In this document: positions 1-11,900 of the stretch, one piece after another
Numbering within the stretch: the stretch's first letter is position 1
How the letters are laid out: every line of letters starts with the position of its first letter
Assembly (NCBI GenBank): GCA_002261195.1
Contig: MVBO01000181.1
Span: 1-25,690 of the forward strand
DNA length: 25,690 nt
Reading direction: 5' to 3'
Origin: Bifiguratus adelaidae
Taxonomy: Eukaryota; Mucoromycota; Endogonomycetes; Endogonales
Notes under the pieces: generated by a model
Database searches by the model: none
The model's input: only the letters and a program-made list of their open reading frames with translations
What the model was told of the DNA's origin: nothing
Made by a program: the position numbers and the translations under genes

Positions 1-1450
<1,450 letters not shown>

Positions 1451-1568
1451 AGCCTGTGGAGGACAGTGTCAAGGTGGTGTGATTATCTCAAAGTGTATAT
1501 TTTTGTGTTTGTAAGCTGCGGATGTTATATACAAGAGGAGAAACCAAGGGTGCCAATAATCATTCCTA
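1451..1568. other. Convergent 3' intergenic region
   Basis: These 118 bp separate the stop codons of the demethylase gene (+) and TRM6 (-). I see no gene here. The two 3' UTRs must lie close together or overlap. Confidence 0.6.
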
Positions 1569-3223
1569 TCAAATATCCATCGCTTCTTGATGCCCATTCG
1601 CACTCTTTTGCCGTTTATTCGACGTTGTTTCTGTGGAAGGTATGTCCTCATCCAAAACGCGAGTCGCCGTCAAAATGTACCCGCCTCCACCCGACATATT
1701 CATGTTTGGGTGCATTCGACCGGGCAGTACCTGGATGGCGCTCAATCCAGATCGTTCCGTGTTATAAACCAACCACTTACCTGATACTCTCTCAACCAAC
1801 TTTCCGTGATTTGTGGGTTTAGGCACTCGCTATGCCGCTTCATCCACAAGGCTGTTTGGACCAAAATCTCCTTATGCGCATGAAAGATAACGATCGGTCG
1901 AGATCCACTCATGAGCGGCATGAATCGTTCCAGAATGGACTCCGGCTGGTAAGCACTTGCGATCATGATCCTGTGAGCTGTGAATGGGACGACCTCGATA
2001 AGTAAACACACACGTACCCGTCAAATTCGCCCGACCATAGCAGTTGCTTTGTGTTATGTAGGCGCTCGAATGAAGCTTTTTGATGTTCGTATCTCTTTTT
2101 TTCTTTCTCGTCCAGGGATTCGGTATCCTTGTAGTCAAATGTGGCTACTTCAGCTGTTAGCACAGGGTGCGGTACGCAACCAACACTTACGTTGAGGATC
2201 ATTTCGATCGACAATGCGCCACGATAAACTATGAATGGTACTAAGGACATGCTTGGAAAAGTTCATGTATCGCAAAACATCGTAATTGTGGAGCTCAGAG
2301 TCATGAATGCCGACAATGGTACCATATCCACCCATACGCTCAGCGACTGCGGCGACAACAAGACCTTGCGTATCATCAATGACCAACATCTTGGCATTAG
2401 ATTGGACATTAGCATAACTCAGCATTTGTGAGAGTGTGTCTATGCGTAGATGCCTTTGCAACAACTCGTCAGTAGACATAATGCATTCACGTCAAGCGCT
2501 AACCTTATCTTGTCGGGATTTTTGGTGAAAAAATATTGGCAGACAGAGAAGAGTGTCGGTCGAATGGGCGTGAAGATCTTCGAGAATCTGCAGAGTCAAC
2601 AGTTGGAGATGATCCGGCAAGTAATGGCCTCGCTCACTTTTTCTGCTTGCGCACAATGTATTTCGCTTTGGAGAATTCGGTTTTTTGGTCAAAAGCACCA
2701 TGGGAGTCGACCATTTTTTTGATAATATCCTTCATATGCATTGATAAGCGTCGTGTGCAACAGCTTTTGCAGCACTTACCTCTGAGTTTAATTCGCCTTC
2801 TAATCCTTGAGCTTTCATTTGCTCAATGTCAATTGCCGTAAGCTTTTGGGTAGTAGGGTCGTCCACAATGTTTTGATTATTGGCATTCGTTTCCACTATG
2901 GCCTAATTGAGCTCCGTTCGCTAGATCCTTTTGTCCCAGTCACCTACAAACTTCTGTCAATGCCGTGTTTTGGACAATGCGAATCTTGTCTTTGGACAAG
3001 ATCTCGTACGAATGACCATATGCATCCCCAATCAAAGCGTCAGCATTGAAGCTACCAAACTTTCCTAGGGAGATCACGCTTGTAACGGTCAATACCACGC
3101 GTTATGAGGTGATCCTTACCTTCCGGGCTTCAATGTCACTACTTTCGAGTTTCCACTAGGCATTTGTATGAATGTATATGCATTCGCCTTCAGCGTAGGT
3201 ATATCCTCCGCAATCTCGTCCAT
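1569..3223 (-). CDS. TRM6: tRNA (adenine-58-N1) methyltransferase non-catalytic subunit
   Basis: Gcd10/TRM6 family. It is the non-catalytic, tRNA-binding partner of Trm61 in the nuclear enzyme that makes m1A58 in tRNAs, including initiator tRNA. Exons in gene order: 3223-3120, 3078-2948, 2895-2780, 2729-2638, 2587-2504, 2453-2191, 2147-2018, 1970-1781 and 1730-1569, about 423 residues. Diagnostic segments are LGKFGSFNADALIG, NNQNIVDDPTTQKL, DTLSQMLSYANV, VIDDTQGLVVAAVAERMGG, the TESWLREYQ block and HPNMNMSGGGGYIL at the C-terminus. The second exon could start at a CCTAG (3065), but that frame hits a stop; the acceptor before 3078 restores VISLGKFGS. The acceptor of the sixth intron is ambiguous (2147 or 2153, both in frame, two residues different). 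Introns are 41-52 nt. It shares a 100-bp divergent promoter with VPS9. Confidence 0.92.
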
Positions 3224-3323
3224 AATGTCCCCTAATCAACGCCAAAGTCTCTAATGTGTCGAATCAGTGAACCAAAGGACTGCACACCAAAGCAAGAGAG
3301 CTTAAAATTGAACGCTTGCTTCC
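3224..3323. promoter_or_regulatory. Divergent promoter between TRM6 and VPS9
   Basis: Only 100 bp separate the two start codons, so both promoters and leaders must fit here. The hexamer CCAAAG occurs three times in the same orientation, at 3242, 3272 and 3287, spaced 30 and 15 bp. No clear TATA box is visible. That this is a shared control region is inferred from spacing. Confidence 0.55.
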
Positions 3324-5257
3324 ATGGAGCGCGCGGGCGAGGAACGGCAGGAGTGAGTCGAGAAGCGGTGTGGTGGTTGTGCTGACGGCTACTAGGACAT
3401 GGGATGTAGAGTCGAACGAGGATAATGGGTTTGGAGAGTTTCAAGCGGCTACACCACCGTCTACGGCAGAGAAGGACGACAAGCAAGACCCGCAGTTTGA
3501 GCAAATCATTAGCCAGTTTGACGCGACTAGTGTTGCTGAAGAAAAGGAAGACACTTATGACAAGGACGAGACAGGTGCGTGCGGACTGTTGGTTGGCCTT
3601 TGTTCCTGAGCTTTTTGAGCAGGTAGCATCAGATCCAACAGGACGACAACACGACGTCCCTCGGACTCTCTAAAACCGCCCAAGGACCCTGAAAGACCTG
3701 GAGATATTCCCGAACAACCGTTTGACTTCAATCGGTTTCTCGAGCAGATGCGAAAGCGAAGTGCTATACCCATCACGCGTTATTTCAAAAGGTGAAGCTA
3801 AGGATGTCTGACATTGAGCCTATCTGACCGGTTCCTCTAGCTTTCTACGAGAGTTTGATCGACGTCCATGGACGGTGAATGAACAGATCAAGATCATTCA
3901 AGACTTTTTGGAGGCAAGTGTCGGCATCTGTAGTGCTCATTCGGCGCATCCACTAAAATGTATGGACATTTAGTTTATTGACGGCAAGATGCGCGAATGC
4001 GATGTATGGAAAGGTTGCACGGAGCAGGAATTCGACAATGCAAAGGAAGGAATGGAGAAGTTGGTCATGAACCGCCTGTACTCTCGGTGAGTTGGCCGTT
4101 ATTTTGCTTTGTGTTGAGGCCAAAAATCTCATAAGCTCATAGACTATTCTCACCTACCACTACCGACGATCGAGAACGGGATGCCATCTTGCATCAAAAG
4201 ATCTACATGTTCAAATGGGTCACTGAGGCGCACCTCGATATACCCGTGACTTCACACAATGAGAGCTTTCTTAAATTCGCGCAAACAGGTAGGAGTCCAT
4301 CTCAAGGCCTAATGCGACGATGCTTATGCTCTTCATAGAACTCCTCAAAATTAATAATTACAAAGCTCCTCGCGACAAATTGATTTGTGTCCTCAACTGC
4401 TGCAAAGTCATTTTTGGTGAGATTGGTCATATTCACCGTCCGAATTCCATTGACAAGTGATGCAGGTTTAATTCGGCACGTGGGAGGCGATGCTGGAGCC
4501 GACAAATTCTTGCCTATACTCATATACGTCGTCCTCAAAGCCAACCCACCGCGACTTGTATCCAATGTCCAGTATATACAGCGATTCCGCAATCCCGACG
4601 TTCTACAATCTGAAGCTGGCTATTATTTGACCAATCTGGTGAGTGATGCCGTTTGCACAGGACGGGGTATTGACGTGGTCCAAGATGGCCGCCATATCGT
4701 TCATAGAGACATTAGAAGCCAAGAACTTATCCATTAGTGAAGAAGAATTTAACAGGCAAGTCAACGTGGTAGTAGGCTCATCGTTCGCTAATCTTGTACA
4801 AAGGAACATTGAAGAAGCCCTCAAGGAGCTAGAACAAGAGAAGGCACAACGATTAAAAGAAGCTGAAGAACAGCAAACGCATTCTCCCCGTCCCCATACA
4901 CCACTTAGCGCCGAAGCTTCCCTTCTTCTCCGAAAAGGAACTGATTTAGCCCAACGATCCATTAGCGTACCACTTAATTTTGTCGGCAAGATCATTCAAG
5001 ACATGTCCGAGCCCCAAGACCAGCCACCGCCTTCCTCTTCCCTAGATGCACAAGAACGGCCAACATCTCCCTCCAATCCTCCCTCCGTCACCCCGACCAT
5101 TCCCCTCGAAGTCTATGAAGAACGATTGGCAACATTACACGCCATGTTTCCCAATATGGATGCCGACGTGTGCGAGGTCATTCTGCAGGCCAATAACAAT
5201 GTCCTCTCGCAAGCCATTGAAACGCTGCTGGACATGTCGAACGAACCCAAACCCTAA
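3324..5257 (+). CDS. VPS9: Rab5-family guanine nucleotide exchange factor with VPS9 and CUE domains
   Basis: Vps9/Rabex-5 type exchange factor. It activates Rab5 (Vps21/Ypt5) GTPases at endosomes and the CUE domain binds ubiquitin. Exons: 3324-3352, 3396-3574, 3623-3791, 3841-3913, 3974-4086, 4143-4288, 4339-4416, 4466-4638 and 4685-5257, giving 510 residues. A disordered N-terminus (~1-105) precedes a helical bundle and the VPS9 domain (~105-345). Diagnostic blocks are [46 protein letters not shown] and [15 protein letters not shown]; the Asp and Tyr needed for catalysis in this family are present. A charged coiled-coil-like stretch and a Pro/Ser linker lead to a C-terminal CUE domain (~461-503) with canonical MFP and LL motifs. 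The start was chosen because the 29-nt first exon splices in frame. The fourth intron has a GC donor. An AATAAA hexamer overlaps the stop codon. Confidence 0.93.
3914..3973 (+). other. GC-AG intron in VPS9
   Basis: The donor reads GAG|GCAAGT and the acceptor ACATTTAG. Joining here keeps the family-like FLE-FID junction. The nearby GT (GTGTCG at 3918) puts a stop right after the junction. The rest of the donor matches consensus, as is typical for GC donors. Confidence 0.8.
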
Positions 5258-5720
5258 TAAATTCATTTTCATTCATTATCTTTATTACTCCCCAACAAAT
5301 GGAATGACATTTTGGGGACAATGGCGATAAACGGGAAAAGAAGGATGTTGGGCCTTAGATACGATAAGGACAGAATTATGAATGCATGGTGAGTGGGGGG
5401 ATGGCGTGGCGTAATCTGATAAGCAGACAGAGCAAGTGAGCAGCATGACATTGAGTATATGAGCATCCGGAGCATGATTGCATGACAAAACAGGTCCCTA
5501 AGCACCTTCGCACGTTGTCTCGAGACGAGTCATCTCACCTCATTCACCCTGGTTTGCTTGACAAACCGTCCATCCATTAATTGGCTATCACCGTAAGCTC
5601 ACGCGTGTCCACTGTGTGGTTGTCTTGATCCCCCAATCCGTCCCAATTCATAAAACAGTCACAGCTCGTTTTGGGCATCCCCATTTTTACGCTTTTTTGT
5701 CTGCTCTGGCTCGTACTAAA

Positions 5721-5739
5721 TCTCTCTCTCTCTCTCTCT
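5721..5739 (+). repeat. (TC)n microsatellite in the FAS promoter
   Basis: Nineteen uninterrupted alternating T/C bases, followed by a further pyrimidine-rich run to about 5760. CT-rich tracts just upstream of transcription starts are common in highly expressed fungal genes, so this may be a core-promoter element. It could equally be a neutral microsatellite. Confidence 0.8.
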
Positions 5740-5878
5740 GTGTCTCTCGTCTTCTCTTTGTCTTGCGCTACTCCCGATTCACGCGCTCTATTATATTCTC
5801 TCCATCCCAGTGATTGAGGTTTGATTCACCTCTTTTCCCTTGTTGCGACGTGTTCAATTCTTGCCTCGAGTTGAATCG

Positions 5879-5923
5879 GTAAGTGGAAATATTCTCTCGT
5901 GGTCATGGCTGATCGGCTTTTAG
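5879..5923 (+). other. Intron in the FAS 5' untranslated leader
   Basis: It has donor GTAAGT, a branch-like GCTGAT and acceptor CTTTTAG, 45 nt long, ending 10 nt before the FAS ATG. It matches the length and signals of the coding introns in the window. It lies outside the coding region, so the frame cannot confirm it. Confidence 0.65.
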
Positions 5924-5933
5924 TGCATACATC

Positions 5934-8900
5934 ATGTCATATACATCCACATCACAATCGCTGCGTCCATTGACGGTGAAACAGGACAAGACCGAAGTGT
6001 CTATCCTTGTGCCTGCTGATATTTGGGTTGCCGCCGAACAATTACGGGAAGAGTTCCCAGGTGTTGCCTCCGCCGAAGAACTCGCCGAAATTGAACTCGC
6101 TGCTCGATTTCTAAAGTTCGCTGTACAACGAAACAGTGAAGAGAAGACACAACAATTTTTGCCCGTTGTTCGGACATTCTTTCATGACTTTCGGGATCGG
6201 TATTTGCGCGACAACGATGTTCACGCCATCACTCGCCATCTCTCAGCTGATGCTCGTCAAGTCGTCATCAACGCCTATTACACTGCCCTTGTAGCGCTCA
6301 GACACGCCGATGAGAGCACCGAATATCCAGCCCCAAAGTCTGCCTTGTTCTCGGCGGCCGCCAAGGGAGACGCCAAAATTTTTGCCATCTTTGGGGGTCA
6401 AGGCAATATCGAGGAGTATTTCGATGAATTGGCCGATATCTACGATACCTACGACGGCCTTGTATCTGACTATGTGGAGCGTATGGCTGTTGTGCTTCGG
6501 GAACATGCCTCAAGTCCCGATGCCAGCGTCTTCCACTCTAAGGGTCTTGATGTCATGCGTTGGTTGCAGAATCCCGACTCTCAACCTGATCTCCCTTATC
6601 TCATTTCCGCCCCTGTGTCGCTTCCTCTCATCGGTCTACTGCAATTGTTGCACTACTATGTGGTCATTAAAGTCTGTGATGTCACGCCGGCTGACATTCG
6701 GAAGCACATTGTCGGTACCACCGGTCATTCTCAAGGTATCATTTCCTCCATGGTGATTTCTGCCTCCGCCACTGAAGAAGAGTTCATCAAGAACTCCGAA
6801 AAAGCACTCGGTTTGCTCTTTTGGATCGGTACTCGTGCACAACAAGTCTTTCGTCCGACTACTTTGAACCCGGTTATCCTTTCGGACTCTTTGGCCAACA
6901 ATGAGGGTAATCCTATGCCTATGCTTGCCATCAACAATTTGCGCCAGGATCAGGTCCTGAAGCATCTTGAAGCCACCAACTCACATTTGCCCGAAGATCG
7001 TCAAATCAAACTCACACTGGTTAACGGACCTCGCTCTTTTGTCTGTACAGGACCGCCTCAATCCTTGTACGGACTTAACCTTTCCCTTCGAAAATTGAAA
7101 GCAGCCACCGGTCAGGAGCAATCTCGCATCCCCTATTCTCAGCGCAAAATCAAGTTTTCATCCCGCTTTTTGCCCATCACCGCTCCTTTCCACTCTTCCT
7201 ACCTCGCCGGCGTAGACGAATTAGTTGCCAAGGATGTGGAAAAGTATGGCTTGGACTTCCAAGGCTTGCCTCTCGCAATTCCCATCTTTGCGACCGATAA
7301 TGGAAAAGATCTTCGCTCCTCTGATCGCATCACTGCAGCCATCGTTGATCTCATCTGCTCCCACCCTGTGAACTGGGAGGCCGCCATCGGCATCTCGGAA
7401 CTGACGCACATTATTGATTTCGGTCCTGGAGGTACTTCTGGTATCGGTGGTTTGACCCATCGCAACAAGGAAGGTACCGGTGTTCAAGTTATCATTGGTG
7501 GAGCCTTGGAAGGCAACAGTCGCGAGCTTTCTTACAAGGCTGACTTGTTCGATACCAATATCTCTGCCGTGCGGTATTCTCCCAATTGGGCCAAGGACTT
7601 TGCTCCCAAGCTTGTGCGTACCGCCTGCAACGGCAAAGTGCATGTGGATACTCGCATGTCACGTTTGCTCGGCAAGCCTCCTTTGATGGTTGCAGGTATG
7701 ACGCCTTCCACGGTGAATGAGCAATTTGTTTCTGCGGTCATGAATGCCGGGTATCATATTGAACTGGCTGGCGGAGGTCATTACAATGAAAAGGCGCTTC
7801 GTGACAAGGTCGACAAGATTATGGCCTTGACTCGACCGGGTGAGGGTATTACTCTCAATTCGCTCTTCCTCAATGTCCGCCAATGGGGCTTCCAATACCC
7901 ATTGGTGCAAGTGATGCGCCGCGAAGGCTTACCCATGGAAGGCCTTTGCATCGCTGCCGGTGTACCCAGCATCGACAATGCGAACGAAATTGTGGCCAAC
8001 CTGAAGGAGGCCGGCATCAAGCACATTGCATTCAAGCCCGGAAGCGTCGATACCATTCGTCAAGTTGTTGCCATTGCCGCTGCCAACCCTGATATACCCA
8101 TTATTATGCAATGGACGGGTGGTCGCGCCGGAGGGCACCACAGTTTTGAAGACATGCACCAACCTATCTTGGAAACCTATGCGGCTATTCGTCGTCAACC
8201 CAACCTTGTGCTCGTCGCTGGATCCGGATTTGGTGGTGCAGAAGATACCCTGCCCTACATCACTGGTGAATGGGCTGTTGAATTCGGCTACCCTCCCATG
8301 CCTTTCGACGGTATCCTCTTTGCTTCTCGAATGATGGTCTCTAAGGAAGGTTTGGCATCACCTCAAGTGAAACAGGCGATTGTCGATGCTCCTGGTGTTG
8401 ATGACTCTCAATGGGAAAAGACTTACCAAGGTCCCGCCGGAGGTGTCATTACTGTTCGGTCCGAACTGGGCGAGCCTATCCACAAGATCGCCACTCGTGG
8501 TGTGAAGCTTTGGAAAGAATTGGACGACACCATCTTCAACCTTCCGAAAGAGAAGCGTGCGGCTGCTCTCCTGGCCAAGAAAGACTACATTATTCGTCGT
8601 CTTAATGCTGATTTCCAAAAGGTTTGGTTCGGCAAGAAGGCTGACGGCAGCGTCGTGGATCTTCAAGACATGACCTACAGTGAGGTGGTCAACCGCATGG
8701 TGGAGCTCATGTACGTCAAACATGAAAGGCGCTGGATTCACGTATCGCTTCGCAACATGGTTGGCGACTTCCTTCGACGCATTGAGGAGCGCTTTAGCGC
8801 TGCCGAGCAGGTGTCTCACCTGCAAAATTATTCCCAATTGGACGTTCCAGAGGACTTTGTGCCCGACTTTTTGGAGAAGTACCCTCAAGCAGATGTTCAA

Positions 8901-11900
8901 TTGCTCACCTCTGAGGACGTCTTCCACTTCTTGACCTTGGCTCAACGACGAGGTCAAAAGCCGGTACCTTTCATCCCCGTCCTCGATAAGGACTTTGAAG
9001 TCTGGTTCAAGAAGGATTCACTTTGGCAAGCGGAGGATGTTGCTGCCGTAGTCGATCAAGATGTGCAACGTACCTGTATCCTTCAAGGTCCCCTTGCTGT
9101 CAAGCACTCTGTTCGCGCCGATCAACCAGTTAAGGAGATTTTGGACGAAATCTACGAAAGTCATATCGAATATCTCAAGGCCAAGTACTACAGGTCGGAG
9201 GAAGGTTCCATTCCTACAGTCGAGTACCTTGGTGGCGGCGAAAACGGTGATTACGTCGAAGTGTCTACCGAAGCCGATCAAAAGGTGTTTGAGACTCCCA
9301 GCACCGAGACCAACGACTTCCCAACAGTCGAAGAGTGGTTGGAATGTATTGCTGGGCCCAAGTGCAACTGGCTCAGAGCCCTCCTCATGTCTGCCTTCGT
9401 CGTTCAGGACAAGAAGTTCATTGACAACCCGCTTCGCCGAACCTTCACCCCGCGACCTGGGCAAAAGGTCACGGTCGATTACTGCTCTGTTTCCGAGGTG
9501 AGCAAGATTGTCGTTGCCGACAAACGCCTCTGGAGTGCCACGCGCAAAACGGTCGACTTCGTACCTAGCGTGGAAGCCACCATCCAAAAGAGTCGTATCG
9601 AGGTCCTCATGTACGAATACCGCGGTGAGGAAGCCATCCCGTTGCAACTATTGTTCGACTACAAACCTGACATGCCTTATGCCCCCATTCATGAGGTCAT
9701 GGATGGCCGCAACGATCGAATCAAGGATTTCTACTTCAAGCTCTGGTTCGGCAAGGACAACACCGACAATTATCTTGCCTATTCGGTGACTAATAGGTTC
9801 GATGCTGCCGCTGAGACGGTCAATGGTGCTGAAATTCAAGAGTTTTGCCAATCCGTTGGTAATCAGGCCGAGATTTATGTCGACCGTGGTCAAAAGATTG
9901 TTTCTGCCCCTATGGATTTTGCGATCGTTGTCGGCTGGAAGGCCATCATCAAGGCTATCTTCCCCAAGGTCATTGATGGTGATCTCTTGCGCCTCGTCCA
10001 CCTTTCCAATGGTTTCCGGCGATTCGAAGGCGAGGATCTGCTTCGACAAGGTGATGTTGTCGACACATTTGCCTATATCAATGCGATCATCAACAATGAC
10101 TCTGGCAAGCTTGTCGAAGTGAAGGGCGTCATTGTTCGGGAAGGAAGAAAGGTGATGGAAGTGACCTCTCAATTCTTGTATCGTGGTCAATTTACCGACT
10201 TTGAGCACACCTTCCAACACACCGAGGAGACTCCTATGCAGGTTGAGCTCAAGGATGCCAAGGATATTGCCGTCTTGAAGTCCAAAGAATGGATTCATTG
10301 GAATGAAGAGGCTGAATATCACGAATTGGCGCCTGGATCCACTCTCATCTTCCGTCTCAAGACATATGCCGAATACAAGAACAAGACTGTTTTCAGCAAG
10401 GTTCAAACTACCGGAAAGGTGTCCATGAAGATTTCGACCAAAGAAATCGTAGAGATCGCCGATATTGAATACGATGCAGGTGAATCTCACGGTAATCCTG
10501 TCATTGAATACCTCAAGCGCTCTGGCCAACCTATTGAGCAAGCCTCCTATTTCGAGGACGGTGGATATTCGCTCATGCCGGCTGAAGATGCCTTTTCATC
10601 GGTCGTTTACGCACCTCAATCCAACGAACCTTACGCTAAAGTGTCTGGTGACTACAACCCTATTCACGTCAACCCCTACTTTGCCGACCTCGCTTTGTTG
10701 CCTGGTACTATCACCCACGGAATGTGGACTAGTGCATCTGGCCGCAAGTTTGTCGAAATCTTTGCTGCCGATAATCAACCCCAACGTGTCAGCGGTTACA
10801 GCGTCTCATTCGTCGGAATGGTTCTTCCCGGTGATCAATTGGAGACAAGACTTTCTCATGTTGGCATGAAGAATGGCAAGAAGATCATCAAGGTCGAGAC
10901 CGTGAACCAGATGGGCACAAAGATCTTGGAAGGCAGCGCGGAAGTCGACCAACCCATCACGGCTTATGTCTTCACTGGTCAAGGATCTCAAGAGCAGGGT
11001 ATGGGTATGGCGCTGTACGATAGCTCTTCCGTGGCCAAAGCTATCTGGGACCGAGCTGACAAGCACTTTATGGAGAACTACGGCTTCTCCATCATTGAAA
11101 TTGTGCGCAAGAATCCCAAGGAGAAGACCGTGTACTTTGGTGGCCCCAAGGGTAACGCAATTCGTCAATCCTATATGGCCATGACCTACGATGTGGTTGA
11201 TTCAGATGGATCTGTCAAGAGCCTTCCTATCTTCCCAGAGATCCATGAGCGTACTGCCTACTACACTTTCCGTGCGCCCAATGGCCTTTTGTCCGCCACG
11301 CAGTTTACCCAACCCGCCCTTACCCTTATGGAAAAAGCCGCATTCGAAGATATGCGCGCCAAGGAACTTATACAACAAGACTGTGCTTTTGCTGGTCACT
11401 CTCTTGGTGAATACTCTGCTTTGGCTTCTATTGGTGACGTACTTCCTATAGAATCTTTGGTCGACGTTGTCTTTTACCGTGGTATGACTATGCAAACGGC
11501 GGTTCAACGCGATGAACAAGGACGTTCCAACTACGGCATGATTGCTGTCAACCCTAGCCGTGTCGCCCGGACATTCAACGACAGTGCACTTCGATATGTT
11601 GTTGACGCCATCGCCCGTCAAAGCAATGGCTTGCTGGAGATTGTCAATTACAACGTCGAAAACTGGCAATACGTTGCGGCCGGAGAGCTCTCCAACTTGG
11701 ATGTCCTTGCCAATGTTCTAAATTACCTCAAGACTGCCAAGATCGATCTGCAAAAGTTGATGGAGACTATGCCGCTTGAGGAAGTCAAAAAGCAATTGTC
11801 CGAGATCATCGCTAGTTGCCTCGAAAAGGCCCACGCGAAGCAAGAGAAAGAAGGTCATCTCAAGCTTGAGCGTGGCTACGCAACCATCCCATTGCCCGGC

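Larger units (their letters stand above)
5258..5933. promoter_or_regulatory. VPS9 3' end, FAS promoter and 5' leader
   Basis: This 676-bp stretch has no convincing gene. VPS9 terminates at its left end. Toward the FAS start there is a palindrome GTCTCGAGAC (5517-5526), a small hairpin GGTTTG-loop-CAAACC (5551-5567), an ACGCGT box (5601-5606), a pure TC tract (5721-5739) inside a wider pyrimidine-rich zone, and a weak TATA-like TTATATTC near 5790. The leader carries an intron at 5879-5923. Transcription start is probably between about 5750 and 5870; this is inferred from layout only. Confidence 0.55.

Noticed and set aside
3061..3078. Acceptor CCTAG at 3065 for the first TRM6 intron
   Set aside because: It shifts the frame into an immediate stop. 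The acceptor ending at 3079 restores VISLGKFGSFNADALIG.
5258..5933. tRNA or other RNA gene in the FAS upstream region
   Set aside because: No A/B box pair or cloverleaf-compatible pairing was seen, only short isolated palindromes.
9648..10541. Long minus-strand open frame (297 codons) inside FAS
   Set aside because: It lies opposite confirmed FAS coding sequence, resembles no family and is explained by codon bias. Several similar antisense frames (for example 15583-16443 and 16918-17706) were rejected for the same reason.
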